Made by a program: the position numbers and the translations under genes. Shown here piece by piece: positions 12,612-25,200 of a stretch of 64,000 bases of DNA. Origin of the DNA: Osmia lignaria lignaria. Its lineage: Eukaryota > Arthropoda > Insecta > Hymenoptera > Megachilidae. The notes under the pieces were generated by a model. That model saw only the letters and a list, made by a program, of their open reading frames with translations, was not told the DNA's origin and made no database searches. The DNA lies in assembly GCF_051020975.1 (NCBI RefSeq), contig NC_135040.1, forward strand, positions 6,751,501 to 6,815,500, written 5' to 3'. Within the stretch, counting starts at the first letter, position 1; every line of letters begins with the position of its first letter.

Positions 12612-12905
12612 TACAGTACCGGTCAAAAATCTCTTGCTGATTTCAATGAAAATCAAATAATTTGAGAAATTCTGAAAAACACGCGTGATTCGATGATCAT
12701 CCAAGAGTCACTGATGAAGAAGATAGCAGATGGAAAATTTAATTAAACAAAATAAAACGATTATATGCCGAGTAATTAGCATAACTTGTCTACCTATGCA
12801 TGACTAATTCCTCTGCGACAGTCGAAGGGATGTTCAATTTTTCTTGAAAAGATCCTATTTCTTTTGATTCGGCAGGGGGATCGAAAACTTTTGGCCGGTA
12901 GTGTA
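12612..12905. mobile_element. Tc1/mariner-type miniature element
   Basis: The left end reads TACAGTACCGGTCAAAA (from 12,612). The right end read inward on the other strand is TACACTACCGGCCAAAA (from 12,905). The two 17-base ends differ at two positions, and TA stands at both boundaries, as expected from the TA target duplication of this superfamily. CAGT, CCGGTCAAAA-type ends are typical of Tc1-like elements. At about 294 bp it is far shorter than an autonomous copy (about 1.3-1.7 kb). I see no transposase remnant, so it is a non-autonomous or internally deleted copy. Beyond base 17 the ends diverge, which suggests age or an asymmetric deletion. Confidence 0.75.
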
Positions 12906-15072
12906 TGTATACACATAGACACGTATAATACGTAGGTGAACGAACGTTGGGAGCCGTATAGCGATTTCATTGCCGGCACAGAGTGGCGTTTGACCGACGT
13001 GTGATATGCAGCGACGAGCCGTGATGGAGGCGAGGTGGTTGCAGCCGAGCAGGTGGTGGCGTGGGTAGCGTGTGACGCCACCCAACGTTACACCCTAACC
13101 CCCTTGACCCACGGTACGTCCACCCTTTTTCGTTCTCCTCTCGGTCCCGGTTGCGCCGAACCATCCGATTCCCTCATACCATCGTTCGTGAATCTCTCTC
13201 TCCTGAGCGCTCTCTCGTCGTTGCAGCAGCCCTTTCAAACGACCGATGCAATATTCAGCGGCTCTTGGCAGTCGGCCGTTGGAAAGGGGTGGGTGGGTGG
13301 CCGGTTCTCGTTCTCTACCCACCCCCCGAGCAGCGGCCACCCTGTTCCCGAAAAAAAAACCGCCTCACGTGGCTAGAGCCTCCGACCGTCAAATTGGCGC
13401 CGCTGTCCATCAACCGGTGCGCGAGCGATCGCCTCTCTTTTCCACACTTTTCGCTTCTTCTTTCCGTCTCCGTTCTCTCACGCTTGTCCCTCTTCTTTTT
13501 GCACCCTTTTCCATTCGACCATCGCGCGCTCCCAGCTACGACTAGCTGCTAACTCGTTGCCAGATGAAAGAGACAGATTCTTTTTCGATATTTCGATGCA
13601 CCAACTCGGCAAATTGTAAGAATAAGTCTGACGAGAGGGAAATTGGAATTAGTTTCAAATATGTAATTCTATTTGAAGAAAAAAAAAAGAAAATTTTATG
13701 ATAGAAAGTTGTACGACATAGACGAAGAAAGATGTCGTCATGGTGTCAACGGCACGGTACCGACGAAATTTTCGAAACAATATTCCTCGCCGGGTCGGAG
13801 ATGATTACACGTAGTAGAACAATGTCGCGGTTGGCCAGCTGCCAGCCGTTCTGTCTGCTCGGGGATTCTCCGTAGCTCGAGCAAAGTCAATTTTGTAACA
13901 ACGCCGAGGCGTCGACGACAAGGAAAGTGACGAGTCCCGCCCTTTGCGAGCCGATCGTGCAAGCATCCCAGTCCTGGCGACGACACCGGCAAACGACGAA
14001 ATAAGAAGAGATCGCGAACAAGAGAGAAAGAAACGTGGCCGTTTTCACCGACAAAGCCGAGTAAGACCAGCCGCGTGTATATTACCAGCTCGAGCAGCGT
14101 GGCGACGAAAGAGGAAACCGTGAAGGAAGAAAAAGAAGAAGGAGAAGAAGAAGAAGGGTGGCAGAGGGAGGCATAAAAGACTCGACACTCCGTTATAATA
14201 AAGTCCACCCTTGGAAGCCTTCCGCGCTCCAACCCTCCTTCGCTTCTCTCTTGGCAGCAGCAGCATTACGCCATTCAACTTACTTTGTTCCTCAACTTTA
14301 TTAATTTTTCCCTCGGTCTTGGGGGACCGAGCCGAGCCACCCCTCCGCTCGCCCGGTTATATCGAGAACCTTAGCCCGGTTGTGTCGGCGTTGAAAGAGG
14401 GAGAAGAGAAAAGCCGGCGAGAAAGGAGGACGGAAAGGAGAAAGAAAGGGGTGAAAAGAGGCTGGAGGGGCTTTCTTGTGACGGGAAATTTAAAAATCTG
14501 TCTACGCGTTGTCGAACCACCCGAGGAAACTTTATTATTAGCGCCACCCTTGCCAACCTTCCTCTTCCTCTTGCTCTTTACTTTCGCCGAGGGATGGCGA
14601 CCACGCCGAGGACGAGGCTGGCGGTTCGACGAACTACACCACGAACGAAGATATTGCCTTTATAAACTCATTTGCAGCCACGACCCGGCGTCGAACGAGG
14701 AAGTTTTGACCTCGTCGACGGTCTGTGACCTCCTCGTTTCCGGACAAGATTTGCACCGCCCGTTGACAAGGTTCTGGTGATTGATGCGTCCCACGGACTA
14801 AAGACTCGCTGATGCCGAATAATTAGGGGGTGGCTCTTCGACGCCGGAGGTGTTGGCTTTTTTTCACGCCGATGCTTGCCGCTTTAACGCTTCCTTCCTC
14901 CCGCGATCTTCACGGCCTTCAACGCGCGGTAATACCTACTATGCGATCGTTTTCCATCGGAACTGTTCATATAGAAAGGGTTGAATACCTTCGGTTACAA
15001 ATCCGATTGTAGCACAAAACCTTGAAAAGTACGCGTCAACGAAGGAACGTTTTTCTAACGTTCTGTTCGCAG
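12906..15072. other. Pyrimidine-rich, low-complexity non-coding DNA
   Basis: From 13,080 to 13,560 the + strand is C/T-rich with GC-rich patches. It keeps several overlapping frames open without coding composition. A poly-A run lies near 13,676-13,693 and a GAA-rich tract at 14,117-14,157. The 189-codon frame at 14,211-14,780 is within the length expected by chance for this stretch and has a Lys/Arg/Glu-rich centre made by a purine tract. An ATG at 14,872 opens 19 codons to a donor-like GTAATA at 14,929. This is the only segment here that could be linked to the terminal exon candidate downstream. Confidence 0.5.
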
Positions 15073-15147
15073 GTTGTCAGAGATTTTCTCGTGTCGCTAG
15101 AAGAGATCGTCGATGCTTTCTTCGAGAGAGGAGGGATGGAATTGTGA
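15073..15147 (+). CDS. Possible terminal coding exon, 24 codons
   Basis: A strong acceptor precedes it: a CTAAC branch-point-like word and a pyrimidine-rich run ending TGTTCGCAG at 15,072. The next 24 codons to TGA have codon-position GC of about 58, 25 and 54 percent, the lowest second position of any segment I measured. They give an acidic, amphipathic Val/Leu/Phe/Glu-rich tail. An upstream 19-codon ATG frame (14,872-14,928) ends at a GTAATA donor in the same phase (0), and joining the two would give a 43-residue peptide. That donor is mediocre and the first segment lacks coding composition, so the true upstream exon may lie elsewhere or the segment may be chance. No known family is recognised. 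Confidence 0.28.
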   Translation, partial: VVRDFLVSLEEIVDAFFERGGMEL

Positions 15148-18100
15148 GGACGGTTTGTGAACCGATTAGCGGTGGCCGCACTTCCACACGGGTTTTCTGC
15201 AACATAAATATTTACGACTCATTCACGAAGCTAATATAAATGCGATTTGGCCGCTTGCTCTTTTTGCTGCACGCTCTAATCCGATTAGGCCCGGCCTGCT
15301 ACAATGAGTCGCGGCTGCTCGCTTATTGTACTCGAGCCTACCTTACCCCCTCTGGAAAGAAAAGCCTCTACCCTCGAGCCTCGTAGGATCCACACGCGGT
15401 TGATGCCCCCCCTTTTCACCCCTTCGCGCCATCTTTGACCGGTGACGCGGATTTAGTCGCTTTACGACTGCTCCGTCCACACAGGAACACAAGTCGATCG
15501 GTCCTTCTTCAGGGTGCCACGATCCAGTTTTAGGGGTGTCCCATTGTGTTAACCCCCTACGCTACAGGCTTAAACGTCTCGCCCTGCTGCATGCTTTTTA
15601 ACAGCCCACGCTGTAGAGGATATGTGTCGCGTTTCTTTTTTCTTTTTTTTCTGTATCCTTGTGCCTGGCGATGATTGATTCGCGCTAAGGTTTTTTTGAA
15701 TAACCCTCGTCGAGTTTTGTTGGCGACACGGGGGCGCGACTGTTAATCGCGTTTGAGAAAAAAGATCCGTCGCGTTGGTCGGGGTAGAACGGTTCGACCA
15801 TTTCATTTTCATTCTTCTGTTGGCTGATCTTTAACTCGTTAATTAGGAGACGTAAGTGAAATCTAATGATCCTGTTTCGTAAAAATAAGAAAACGGAACG
15901 TGCAACTTTCGTCTTTTCACGATTCGTACCGCAAATAGTCGCAAATAGTCGGCTGGTTCGTTCGGGATCCCGGAACGTTTTCCTGGCGTCTCATCGACGT
16001 CAAAGAAAAACGGTGGCCAGCCAAGCCAATAGCGGAGAAGCGGGCAGTTTTGCAACTCTTCCCGGCTCTCGAGCTAACTCGATCCTATAAATCGTGCGTT
16101 CAGCAAGTAGTAACGCCCAGCTCGTTTCGGTCTGGTCACAATCGGAACAATGACGCGCGGAGAGTGTACCCTAGCGGCGAGGCAGAAATATGGCGGTCCT
16201 CCTGCTCGATTCAGCTCGTCGGGTACGGTGGAGAGATAGGAAGAGGGCAAAGAGGAAAGCGTGGATAGAAGGAGAGAATGGTGTAAGTGGCGTAGAGAGA
16301 AAGAGAGAGAAAGATATCGGTGGAAAACGAAAGAGACAGAGGGACGAGGAGGAGGAAGTCGCGGGCTCCACCTTCTTAATTCAGGGAGAGGCGATAAAAA
16401 TGACAGAGCCACTGCTCGCCCGCGCTGACTTATATCCATTTACTACACAACGGGCGGCTGACAAAAAATAAGAATGGAATAAATAATAGCTTGCTCCTCA
16501 TTCAAAGGATAACAAATGCGTCTCTGAAAAGGCTCTGCCTGACAATAGGGTGGAGAGTCGCTTACAACACGGCTCTGCCCTGTATCCTCTACGACGCAGC
16601 AGCTCGTCGTACCTCGTTTCCTCTTTCTAGTCGTTTTCCAGAACCACCGAGCGCTCTTGTAATGAGAACGCTCCGTGTTTCGCGTGCTCTTCAAACCGCT
16701 ACCCTCCTTCGGCCAACGCGAACATCCGAAACTACCGACTCCGTTGTTCTACCTTGCGAAATCTAACAGAGAAAAGAAAAAAAATGGTGTTAACATAATT
16801 TTTCATACGATTAAACCCATCGTCTTTTCTGGAATTTTCCTTCGGACACGAAATTATACGAGAAGGTAGGACGAGTATTTCTATAAAGTTCACGGAGTAG
16901 TCTCTATACCGTAGATACCAACGACAAGACTCTCCAATTTCGTGTAAAATTTGCATGGGATCAGCTCTTAGACAGACGTCTTCCCGGGAAGAAAGTTGAC
17001 TGGACGATGACCAAAGGGTCCTGACAGAAGGCTGGACCAACGACTTACAACGATCTCCACTCCGTATTGTCAATAATAGATCCGTTCCTCCGGTATCGCA
17101 GTCCACGTATAACGCGGCTACGTGTCGAAACGGTGTTCCAGATATCGTTGTTCGCCGCTAAGTCTCCTTTTTCCCCTCGAAAGGATCACCCTTCGGTCTG
17201 CAGCCAGTATCCAAGACGGGACGGTCATGCTTTCCGGAGCTTCGATATCACGTCGAGGGGGTGGAGAGGGATCCCTATAACATATTTGACGGTCGACGGA
17301 GGGTCCGTGAAATCGGATTGACCAGTGTCCATATTGGTTTTTCCTCTTCTCCACCCGTTACTCTCTTTCTGCCGGTTGACCCTCCGAAGATAAGGATTAC
17401 CCTAGCCGGACAGACGTCTCTCTGATCGTCGGGAGAAATATGGTGGCGATATAACGCGGGTAGCAAACAGTTCAATTTGATCACGAGCATGAAATTGTTG
17501 CTCGTTCAAGATTTTTTAAAGAAGAACTTTTTAATATACCTTCGAGTAAGAGCACTTTAAAATGATATCGAGTTTACTTCGAGCACGATGTTCGAAACAA
17601 CCCCCGAAATCGTATTCTGAGCTCCGTAAGCTGAAAAGCGACCACGTCTTAACTAGCTGGCTCGATCGTCTGCTTGAAACGACGAAGAAGAGATATTCTT
17701 CCATCGAGTACAAGCAAGAGCTTCCGAGGTTGGAAGGGAGAAGAAGATAAAAAGGGGTGGCCAGAAGAAGAGAAAGGGAAAGAGAAGTCGAACTCTCGAA
17801 CGAGCTCGGGATTAGCCAGTGGTAATAACCGTCTCCGCGGTTTCGAAAGCTCGCCAACCAGCAGCCGCAAGCTCGTCTCTTTCACGTGATGGGAGGAGGA
17901 GGTGGAGGGAAAGTGGCGAAAGCGAGGGGTAGAAAGGAAAGAAGGAAGGGTAGCTTTCACGGGGATGATTTTACGCGGCTAGGCACGTAACGTGGGCCTA
18001 CACGGTAGTCGGGTGGCCGTGTCGGTAGGCGGTCTGAGGCAATCCTGTTGATTAAAAGGTGGGGCATCGACCCAAATAAACTCACCATTAAACCAGATGA

Positions 18101-21100
18101 GTCTCTACGCTTCAACCCCGTTTCTACGTTTCCACAAAATGTGTTGGAGAGAGAAGAAGAATCAGCCGGCACGACGACGGTGTAGGTGAACAGCAAGGAC
18201 CGAGTTGTGGCAAACCGTATTTGTACGTGTGTATATATGCTGGTGCACCACCCTGTTTCGAACCTACCCTCTTTTTCCCTACCACCGTGTGCCAGCCAGC
18301 TACGGGAGCAAAGGAGAAGCGAAGAGGGGTGGTGCCGGCCCCTGGAGAGGGGAGAATAAATTGATTTCGTTGACTCAACCAGCCGTAACGCCCCCTCAGC
18401 ATGATATCAACCCTAAGCCTCGGTTATCTTTATTTAAGCTTTACGAGAGTCTACGCCAGCGAATCAGGGGGTAAGGGGGCAGGGAAGAAGTTCTCGCAGG
18501 ATTCTTCCCTCTTGCTCACCCTAGCCGTTCCTCGGTTATAACCGGGAGAATTCTATACCGTAGAGAGGAAAAAAAATCGCTCGAATTCCTTCGCGGCCTC
18601 TACTCCTAGCGATCCTGTTACGGACACTGCGAATTACTTCGTGAAAAGAACATTGAGATGGTCGAATTTAGAATAGGAACATGAGAAATAATATGTAAAT
18701 TGGATATGTCTACAATGAAATGACTATTTAGTATACTCCGAGCGTTTCTAAAGCATCATCGTTAGGCCGTACGAAGTCAGCGGATTCACCGTGTACGGCA
18801 ACTTAACCGTCAACGATCCTCGTACACGGAATTCACAGGCTCGTCGTTTGCTAATGAGCCCCGAATGGGCTGAACGGGAATATGCGAAACGTCGTGTACA
18901 CACACCTGGCGGACGTAATGCGTGGGTACCGATGACACCTCGCGCGATGTAAGTATGCCGATGGGTTATCTGGGGCCCGGCGTACACGCCCGCTACGAGT
19001 GTATTCAGGTATTACATCTAGTAGACGAGTGTTCGCTGGCTTATACGATCTCTCGCCCTCGCGCCGGCAAATCCCGCCAACTAGCGTCCCTTTTGCCCTA
19101 TCCTCCTCTCGCAACGCCGCATCCCGCTCGCAGTTGGTCGACACGCTTCGAACAGAGCTTTAATTAATCCTCGCCTAGTCACCGTTTACCCTAATCTCTT
19201 GCCTACTTATCGACGTCATCGAAAATTTGAAGTTTCAAAGCTTCGCGTCGAAAGAGATATATTCTTCCTCGATGAACATTTCTTTTTCCACCCCCTAAAT
19301 ACAGTTGCAGTGACAGCAGGACGATATTATAATCGCGTGGCGGGTCATTTCTCAGAGTGTCAACTGCATTGAATCGAAGGACGGGTCGGTCGTGTCCAGG
19401 GAAGAGACACGTCGCGTCTAACATCCCCGAGGGTGTCGTGATACCGAGAGTTAGAGGGATGCCCGTGCAGCTTCATCAACGGATATTAAAGGATTTGCAT
19501 GAAGTATTATTATCGTTATTGCGAGCCGTATACCGATGAAACGAACACAGACAGGGGTGTCGTAGAGGGGGAGTGAAACGATAATTTTATTCGACACTCG
19601 ATCCGCTTGTCGGCTTTTTACCGGGCCAAAGTGCGATTCCGTGTCGCTTCTGTTAATTTTCACGATATTTAATTGCCTCGGTATTATGATTGATTTATTC
19701 TCAACCATTTGCTTTCTGCTGTTGATCCGTTGTAAGAATAGAGGCAGACATCGTGTTTTTTAAATCCTCTTTTTTAACAACATTACATTATACTGTTAAA
19801 TGAACGAATAATCAATTATTATCAAACAAATTCTCTGTCCCTATTTTCGGGTATCAATTTAGTCGATAAATAGCATGTTCCTCTAACGTGACACTAACAA
19901 CCCCTATGGAGCACCCTCTTCTCTGATATTAATTAAACTAAGAAAGTAGCAATTGGTTGTCGATGTTCCCAACAGAAGTGGGCGGTATTTTTACCAGATT
20001 TTAATACCGACGAAGCATTATAGGCGATTCGGATGAATGACATTAAATTATGTAGGGTGGTGTACGGTAAGGAAGGAGAGAGGGGTGGGTCGCGCGAATA
20101 GCAAGCCACATCTGTGGCCCCGCAGAGGGTGTAACTGTTATAAGGGACGAGGGCGCCGACTCGCCACCTTCTCTCTCGCCCTATACCTAAACACTCTCCT
20201 CGCTTTACTTGGCACTAACTTTATTGCGTGGCAATTTGCTTATTAACTCGCAGTTAGTTTCGGCTGCGCGTCGATTAATTAATACGCGCCGAGTCGCCAG
20301 ATGGAGACACGCCCAGAATCCACCCTCGACACGATGCCGTTCGAGATTGTGCGTGCTTACCCCCTTCAAGATTTGCTAGTCACTTTGCGTTGCAGAATCA
20401 TTGGACGGAGGATTGTTATTCAAACAGTTTCTTTGAATCGTCTGGATGGAGAATTTTATTACAGTGTTTTGTTTGTCGATGCTCGGATGGGGTGGAATTG
20501 GGTCATAATCTGACCGGGAAATGCTGATTGCTCGTACAGATATTTCGCGTTACGTATTCCGAGGGTGGATTACTTTATGTAGGGACAATTTGGAACTCGT
20601 TTTAGGAGATGTTTCATTTATTATAAATATACATTTTGAATACAGTCACGAAAAAAAGACTTATAAAAGAAATCGATCGACTTTCACCCTAACCGATACG
20701 ATCGTCAATATTTGCTGAAAGAATACCTTTGAACGACGTAGCATCACCCTTGTCTTCACCTGTGCTCGACCGATCACAGATTTCTGTATACTCGAACCCG
20801 TGGTTAATATTGAGCCACGTAAACGTAGCGTTTCGCGTCGGGGGTAAACATTTGAGCAAGTTCCTTCGCCGGCGAAAGGCGTCGTTGCTTCGACATCGAA
20901 GACCACGAGTACACAAACGGCTACTCGAGGGTGGTTTGTCGTTGCCATTCACCGTTTAACCCAGGTCAGTCGATTGATCGCAATATATTTATGTGCAAAT
21001 ATGAAATAAAAATATATATATATCGCACCGGAAAATAGATATTTTCGAGAAGACGTGAACGAGAAGAGAAATCATATTGACCCCTAGCCATATACGCCTC

Positions 21101-22207
21101 GGTCGACGGCTACGAATCAATAAAGATTTCCCATCGCGAGCTTGCAGTCGAACGGAAGAATATTTCAAACATCCAGCCACCCTCCTATTCGAGCCACGCG
21201 CCCCGCCAACCCCTTGGTCCAACCTCCACTTATTCACACTTTTATTATCTCCGCGCGAGAAACATTTTTTATCGACTGCCCCGCGCCACCAATCTTGGAC
21301 ACGGCCTGTAAACTTTTCCTCCTCTTCACCCTGCTACCCCTCCGAACCTTCGCCGACCTCCTTCCATCGTCCCTTTTTCGTTCGACGCGTTGCACGCGCG
21401 CATGAATACGTAAGGGCACACGGTTTATGCTCGCGAGTGAACGCCAGCCAATTCTGGCCCGTGAAATCGTTTAAAGGCAGGAATCCGCTGATCGTAGGGA
21501 TTTCGAGCTTTCCTTTCCGAGCCTGACTTGCTCGTTTCTTCCTCGGCAGCGTATCGAATTGATTGGTTGCTTTACGACCAGGGGTTTATACTCCTCCAGC
21601 TTTATTTGTAATCTTGAACCACCGGTGGGATAACTTTCTTTCTTTTTTACAATGCGACTCGTAAAAAATGAGAACATTTTGTACGCCGTGTCTTGCAAAG
21701 AAATCGCGTTTTTTCGATATTGTCAATCTTCTCGGACGTGGTTATTTTCGCCGGTTAAGTTTTCTATTTACGAGCGGCTGGCAAATTGGCACGTGTTCGG
21801 CAACGCGGTTAATCGAATCGCTCGTCCCGAATAAAAATTAATCGACTGACATTTATTCTCGGCCCCGGACGATGATAACGCGAAAATATCGCGATACTGT
21901 AACAGAATGGAATTACGACGCCGAAAATGGAGGCGTCGTTGCCCGGCCCCGGACAGCAAATCGATGTGCTATCTCGTGTTTCGTTCGATATAATCAGACC
22001 GTATATATGTGGTATTTATTTTTTTTTTACCACTCGATCGATAAGATAGAAATTCCTCCGAAAAACGTGGAAAATTGAATTGCAAATTACTGCTATTGTG
22101 GTTGCTCATCGACGAAAGGAGAATTCGTTTGAGGATTCAGGATTCGTTCGTTGGTAGCCGTGACGTTGTAGAGTTTCAGAACGGTTCTCGGTGGTGCGAG
22201 TTAAGGG
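15148..22207. other. Non-coding DNA with no firmly supported gene
   Basis: Nothing here is strongly gene-like. Purine-rich strands occur near 16,240-16,360, 17,720-17,800 and 17,890-17,950, and a short TA run lies at 21,012-21,022. A frame at 18,754-18,949 is open for 64 codons and ends at a perfect GTAAGT donor. Its second codon position is as GC-rich as its third, so I leave it as a rejected lead. The ATG frame at 20,301-20,513 (70 codons) has a mildly coding-like composition but no supporting boundary signals. Confidence 0.5.
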
Positions 22208-22277
22208 ATGAGGACGGAGCCGGGCCGCGAAGAGGATGCCCAGGGGATGCTCGAGACATTTGTCAACGAGACGAGCG
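22208..22277 (+). CDS. Candidate first coding exon with perfect splice donor
   Basis: The ATG at 22,208 is the first in its frame, two codons after an in-frame TAA. It runs 23 codons plus one base to GCG/GTGAGT, a near-consensus donor (intron from 22,278, phase 1). Codon-position GC is about 57, 43 and 83 percent, a strong coding pattern for so short a segment. The residues are mainly acidic and include an Asn-Glu-Thr N-glycosylation-type site near the end. If unspliced, the frame continues another 34 codons to TAA at 22,379, giving a 57-residue product. Composition weakens sharply after the donor (53, 50 and 62 percent), which favours splicing. I recognise no family. It could be a first exon or an upstream ORF in a 5' leader. 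Confidence 0.4.
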
Positions 22278-25200
22278 GTGAGTGGACCGGACCTCCACCG
22301 TACCACGGATCGTACGTGTATCCCGTCGAGACCACGAACGGCAGAAAGCTAACCTTTCTCTCTCGGGTCAAGCAATATTAAACCGCATACGTCTTCGGCG
22401 TCCGATCAAAGGACCGAGTTCTCCTGGACATTTCTCTTTCTCTTTCTCTCGCGCGACCGAGCACGACTCCCACGTAGCTGAACAGAGGTAATCCAACCGA
22501 CGGAGAGAAAAGAGAGCACGATAACCTGGCCTCGCATTCTCCAAGATTGATCCTCGCTCCTGATGGAAACATATTGTCCTTGCTTGCTTCTCGCGAATGC
22601 ATTTTTTATCGTTTGTCCAATGGTCACGCGATGGCTTCGTGGATCTTTACTTTTCTATAATTTTCTATAATTTTCTTGCTGAAATGGTTAACCAGATGGT
22701 AATTGTTGCTCGTTAGAAAAGATTAGAGAAAGAGAAAAGACACGTGGATCCCTCGGCTTCTCGCGAACGCCATGTTTCCCTGTTCCCTTTATTATAGATT
22801 AACACGGGTTACAACTCGCACGTTAATTAACCGGCTTCCATGCCGTGTTTGCGTTTGTAAGCTCGAACCAAAGTGAGACGTCGGGACGGGGGGTCAATAA
22901 TATTACGAAGACAAACGTACCGACGTTATCTACCATCGAGAGCTTCCTGCTTTTGTCCCCTCCTGATAGCCGACCACGGTCTTCGGGGAATATTCATCAG
23001 GATGAGAACGGTGGTGAACTTTTCCGCAGCCGGGGCTTGTACCAAACTCGATGACTTTATTTTTCCACTGGTTGTTTTTTGTTCGAGAAATCCGTTCGGA
23101 CAGTTTTCAGGTTTGTCCGAGGGTTTGTTTCAGAGTAGAAATATTAAATTTATCAAAAAGGAAGTGTAGTTCCTTAAATTTAGTATAACTATCGCGATTT
23201 CTTTCGAGCGTGGCGCTCGTTTAACAAGAGAAATTCGCAGATTGCTCGCGACAGGAAGCTGGCAGGTTTTCTTGCGAGCGAGGGCTGGAACCGTAACGCG
23301 GATCAATGGAACGGAAAGAAGAAGCCGCGCACGGGAATCGTGTATACGAATGCCCTGTAATCAAATAAAGGGGAACAATGTTGGCGAACGATGCGAGTCA
23401 GCTAGCTCAGCAGCGCGATTCCGAACCCGCCCGTTCCTTGTCCTGGACACACCCCCACCGTAACCGAACGAACGCTGTTATCCGCGTATCCTGCGACTCA
23501 CCCCGTCTGCCCTTTTTACCCCGTCACCCTCTCCTTCCTTCTCCGCTCTCTTTCAACCTTTCTTTTTATTATTTTCCTTCGATTCCTGTTCGTACCTCGT
23601 AGACGCATCGGTGCAAGTCCCAAAGAAACGTTGAATAACAACAAAATTATACCGGAATATTAGTAAGAATACATAATGAAATTTCGAATGTATTAGTTAA
23701 CGAAGCGAAAAACAGGAGCAGAACTAACGTTTCCCCTCCGAAATTCCTCGCATCCTGTTCGCCGTGTAAGCACGGTCGAGAGACTATCCTTTCGCTTTAT
23801 ATAAATGAAGCGTTGTAAGCATGCCCCACAGGAGCAGGCCGGATTCGCACGGCTAACAGATGAGGCATTAGGCACCGTAATGGCTCCATTTCCCTGGAGG
23901 AAGAGAAACGGAGACGGAGGAAACCGAGAGGGAAAGAGAAGGATAAACGAACGGTGGAAGTGGTGTTGTAGGGTAGCACCGAGAGTAGAGTCAGCGCCGA
24001 AATATTTCTACAAATCATTACTTTTAATTTGCTCGTCCCTTTTATCAAGACAAATGTGCACGGACGCCGCGCAGCGAACCAACAATCGAACTTCTCCCAT
24101 ACACGTAGCCCGGGTGTACGCGTGTTTTATGCGCGTATCTCTTGCAGCCGTGCTCTAAACTGCTTTACATTCGCGAACGATACACGGAGCCAGGGTAGGA
24201 GAGACGCGTGTGCGACGACAATGGAGCACCGTGGAGGAGCAGCAACGGTTCCAGCTGGCTTCACCGCGGGACGTCTCTACCACTAGCATCGTCAGCGACA
24301 CAAGCAACATCGGCACACCGTGACCGTCATCGTCTCCGGCACGACGAAACAGCAGCATACAGCTACGAAGCTAGGGATTCGGTTATACGGCCAGCACGGT
24401 CGGGCAGAGGACGCCGAGAGAGTATCGGGGCCATCGGGTGCAGCCTCGTAACAGAGAGAAGAGAGAGAGGAGGTGGTGCACGGTGGTAGGTCGACACCGT
24501 GAGACGAGCTCTCGCCGTGAACGCGAAGCAACAACAATAATTTTTCATAGGCAGAAAAGAAAAGGGAGGATGCCATTCATTAGCCCCCGGCTCGGTTGGT
24601 TCGCACGTTGTTGGTGCCGCTGGCTGTGACACCTCAATAACCGACCAACCTTCACCGTCCACACACACGTTCACCTTTCTCTCTTCTACCTTCCTACCTT
24701 CGGTTACACGACACCGTACATGTGGATAGGTGGCATCGTACCTCCTATATAACAGATATATCTCCGCCGGCCATTGTGCTCCTCTACTGATATTTCTGTT
24801 ATTGCTGGATTAAATGCGCGCCCTGCACCCCGTCGCGCATTATTCCTCTCTCTACCTTCTTCCTCTATACCTTTTTTCACCTTACCCCTCCTTTCCATAT
24901 ATCGCGTTCGTTTTGCTGTTTCTGCACTAATGCCGTATACATGTTCCCCTTGATCGTTTCTTTACCTACCGTACTCTAATTTTGGGGGAATTTTAAAAAT
25001 GGAATCATTTTGCTCTCAATTAGGCCCGGTTAAAATCTCATCCTCGTATTTAGCGCTCAAATTATTTACGCTAGTCAGTTGACAAAACACACGATCAATT
25101 CCTTTTCACAGAAGGATGGGGAGTAAGTGGACAGTAGGGTGAGGGGTAATTACGAAAACGGTAAAGGTCGGTCGCCTATTATCGTCGCCCCCCCCGGGCG

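Noticed and set aside
13035..13376. 113-codon + frame in a GC-rich pyrimidine stretch
   Set aside because: Several frames are open at once on both strands, and Ser/Leu/Pro richness follows directly from the C/T composition.
14211..14780. 189-codon + frame
   Set aside because: One frame this long is expected by chance in 64 kb. Its middle is a purine-tract artefact, and the overall composition is not coding-like.
18754..18949. 64 open codons between a TTTCTAAAG acceptor-like site and a perfect GTAAGT donor
   Set aside because: Codon-position GC of about 66, 53 and 53 percent shows no third-position bias, and the acceptor is poor. The donor alone is not enough.
24231..24323. 30-codon + segment with third-position GC near 77 percent
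   Set aside because: No start, no good acceptor or donor, and it overlaps a GCA/GCAAC-rich low-complexity patch.
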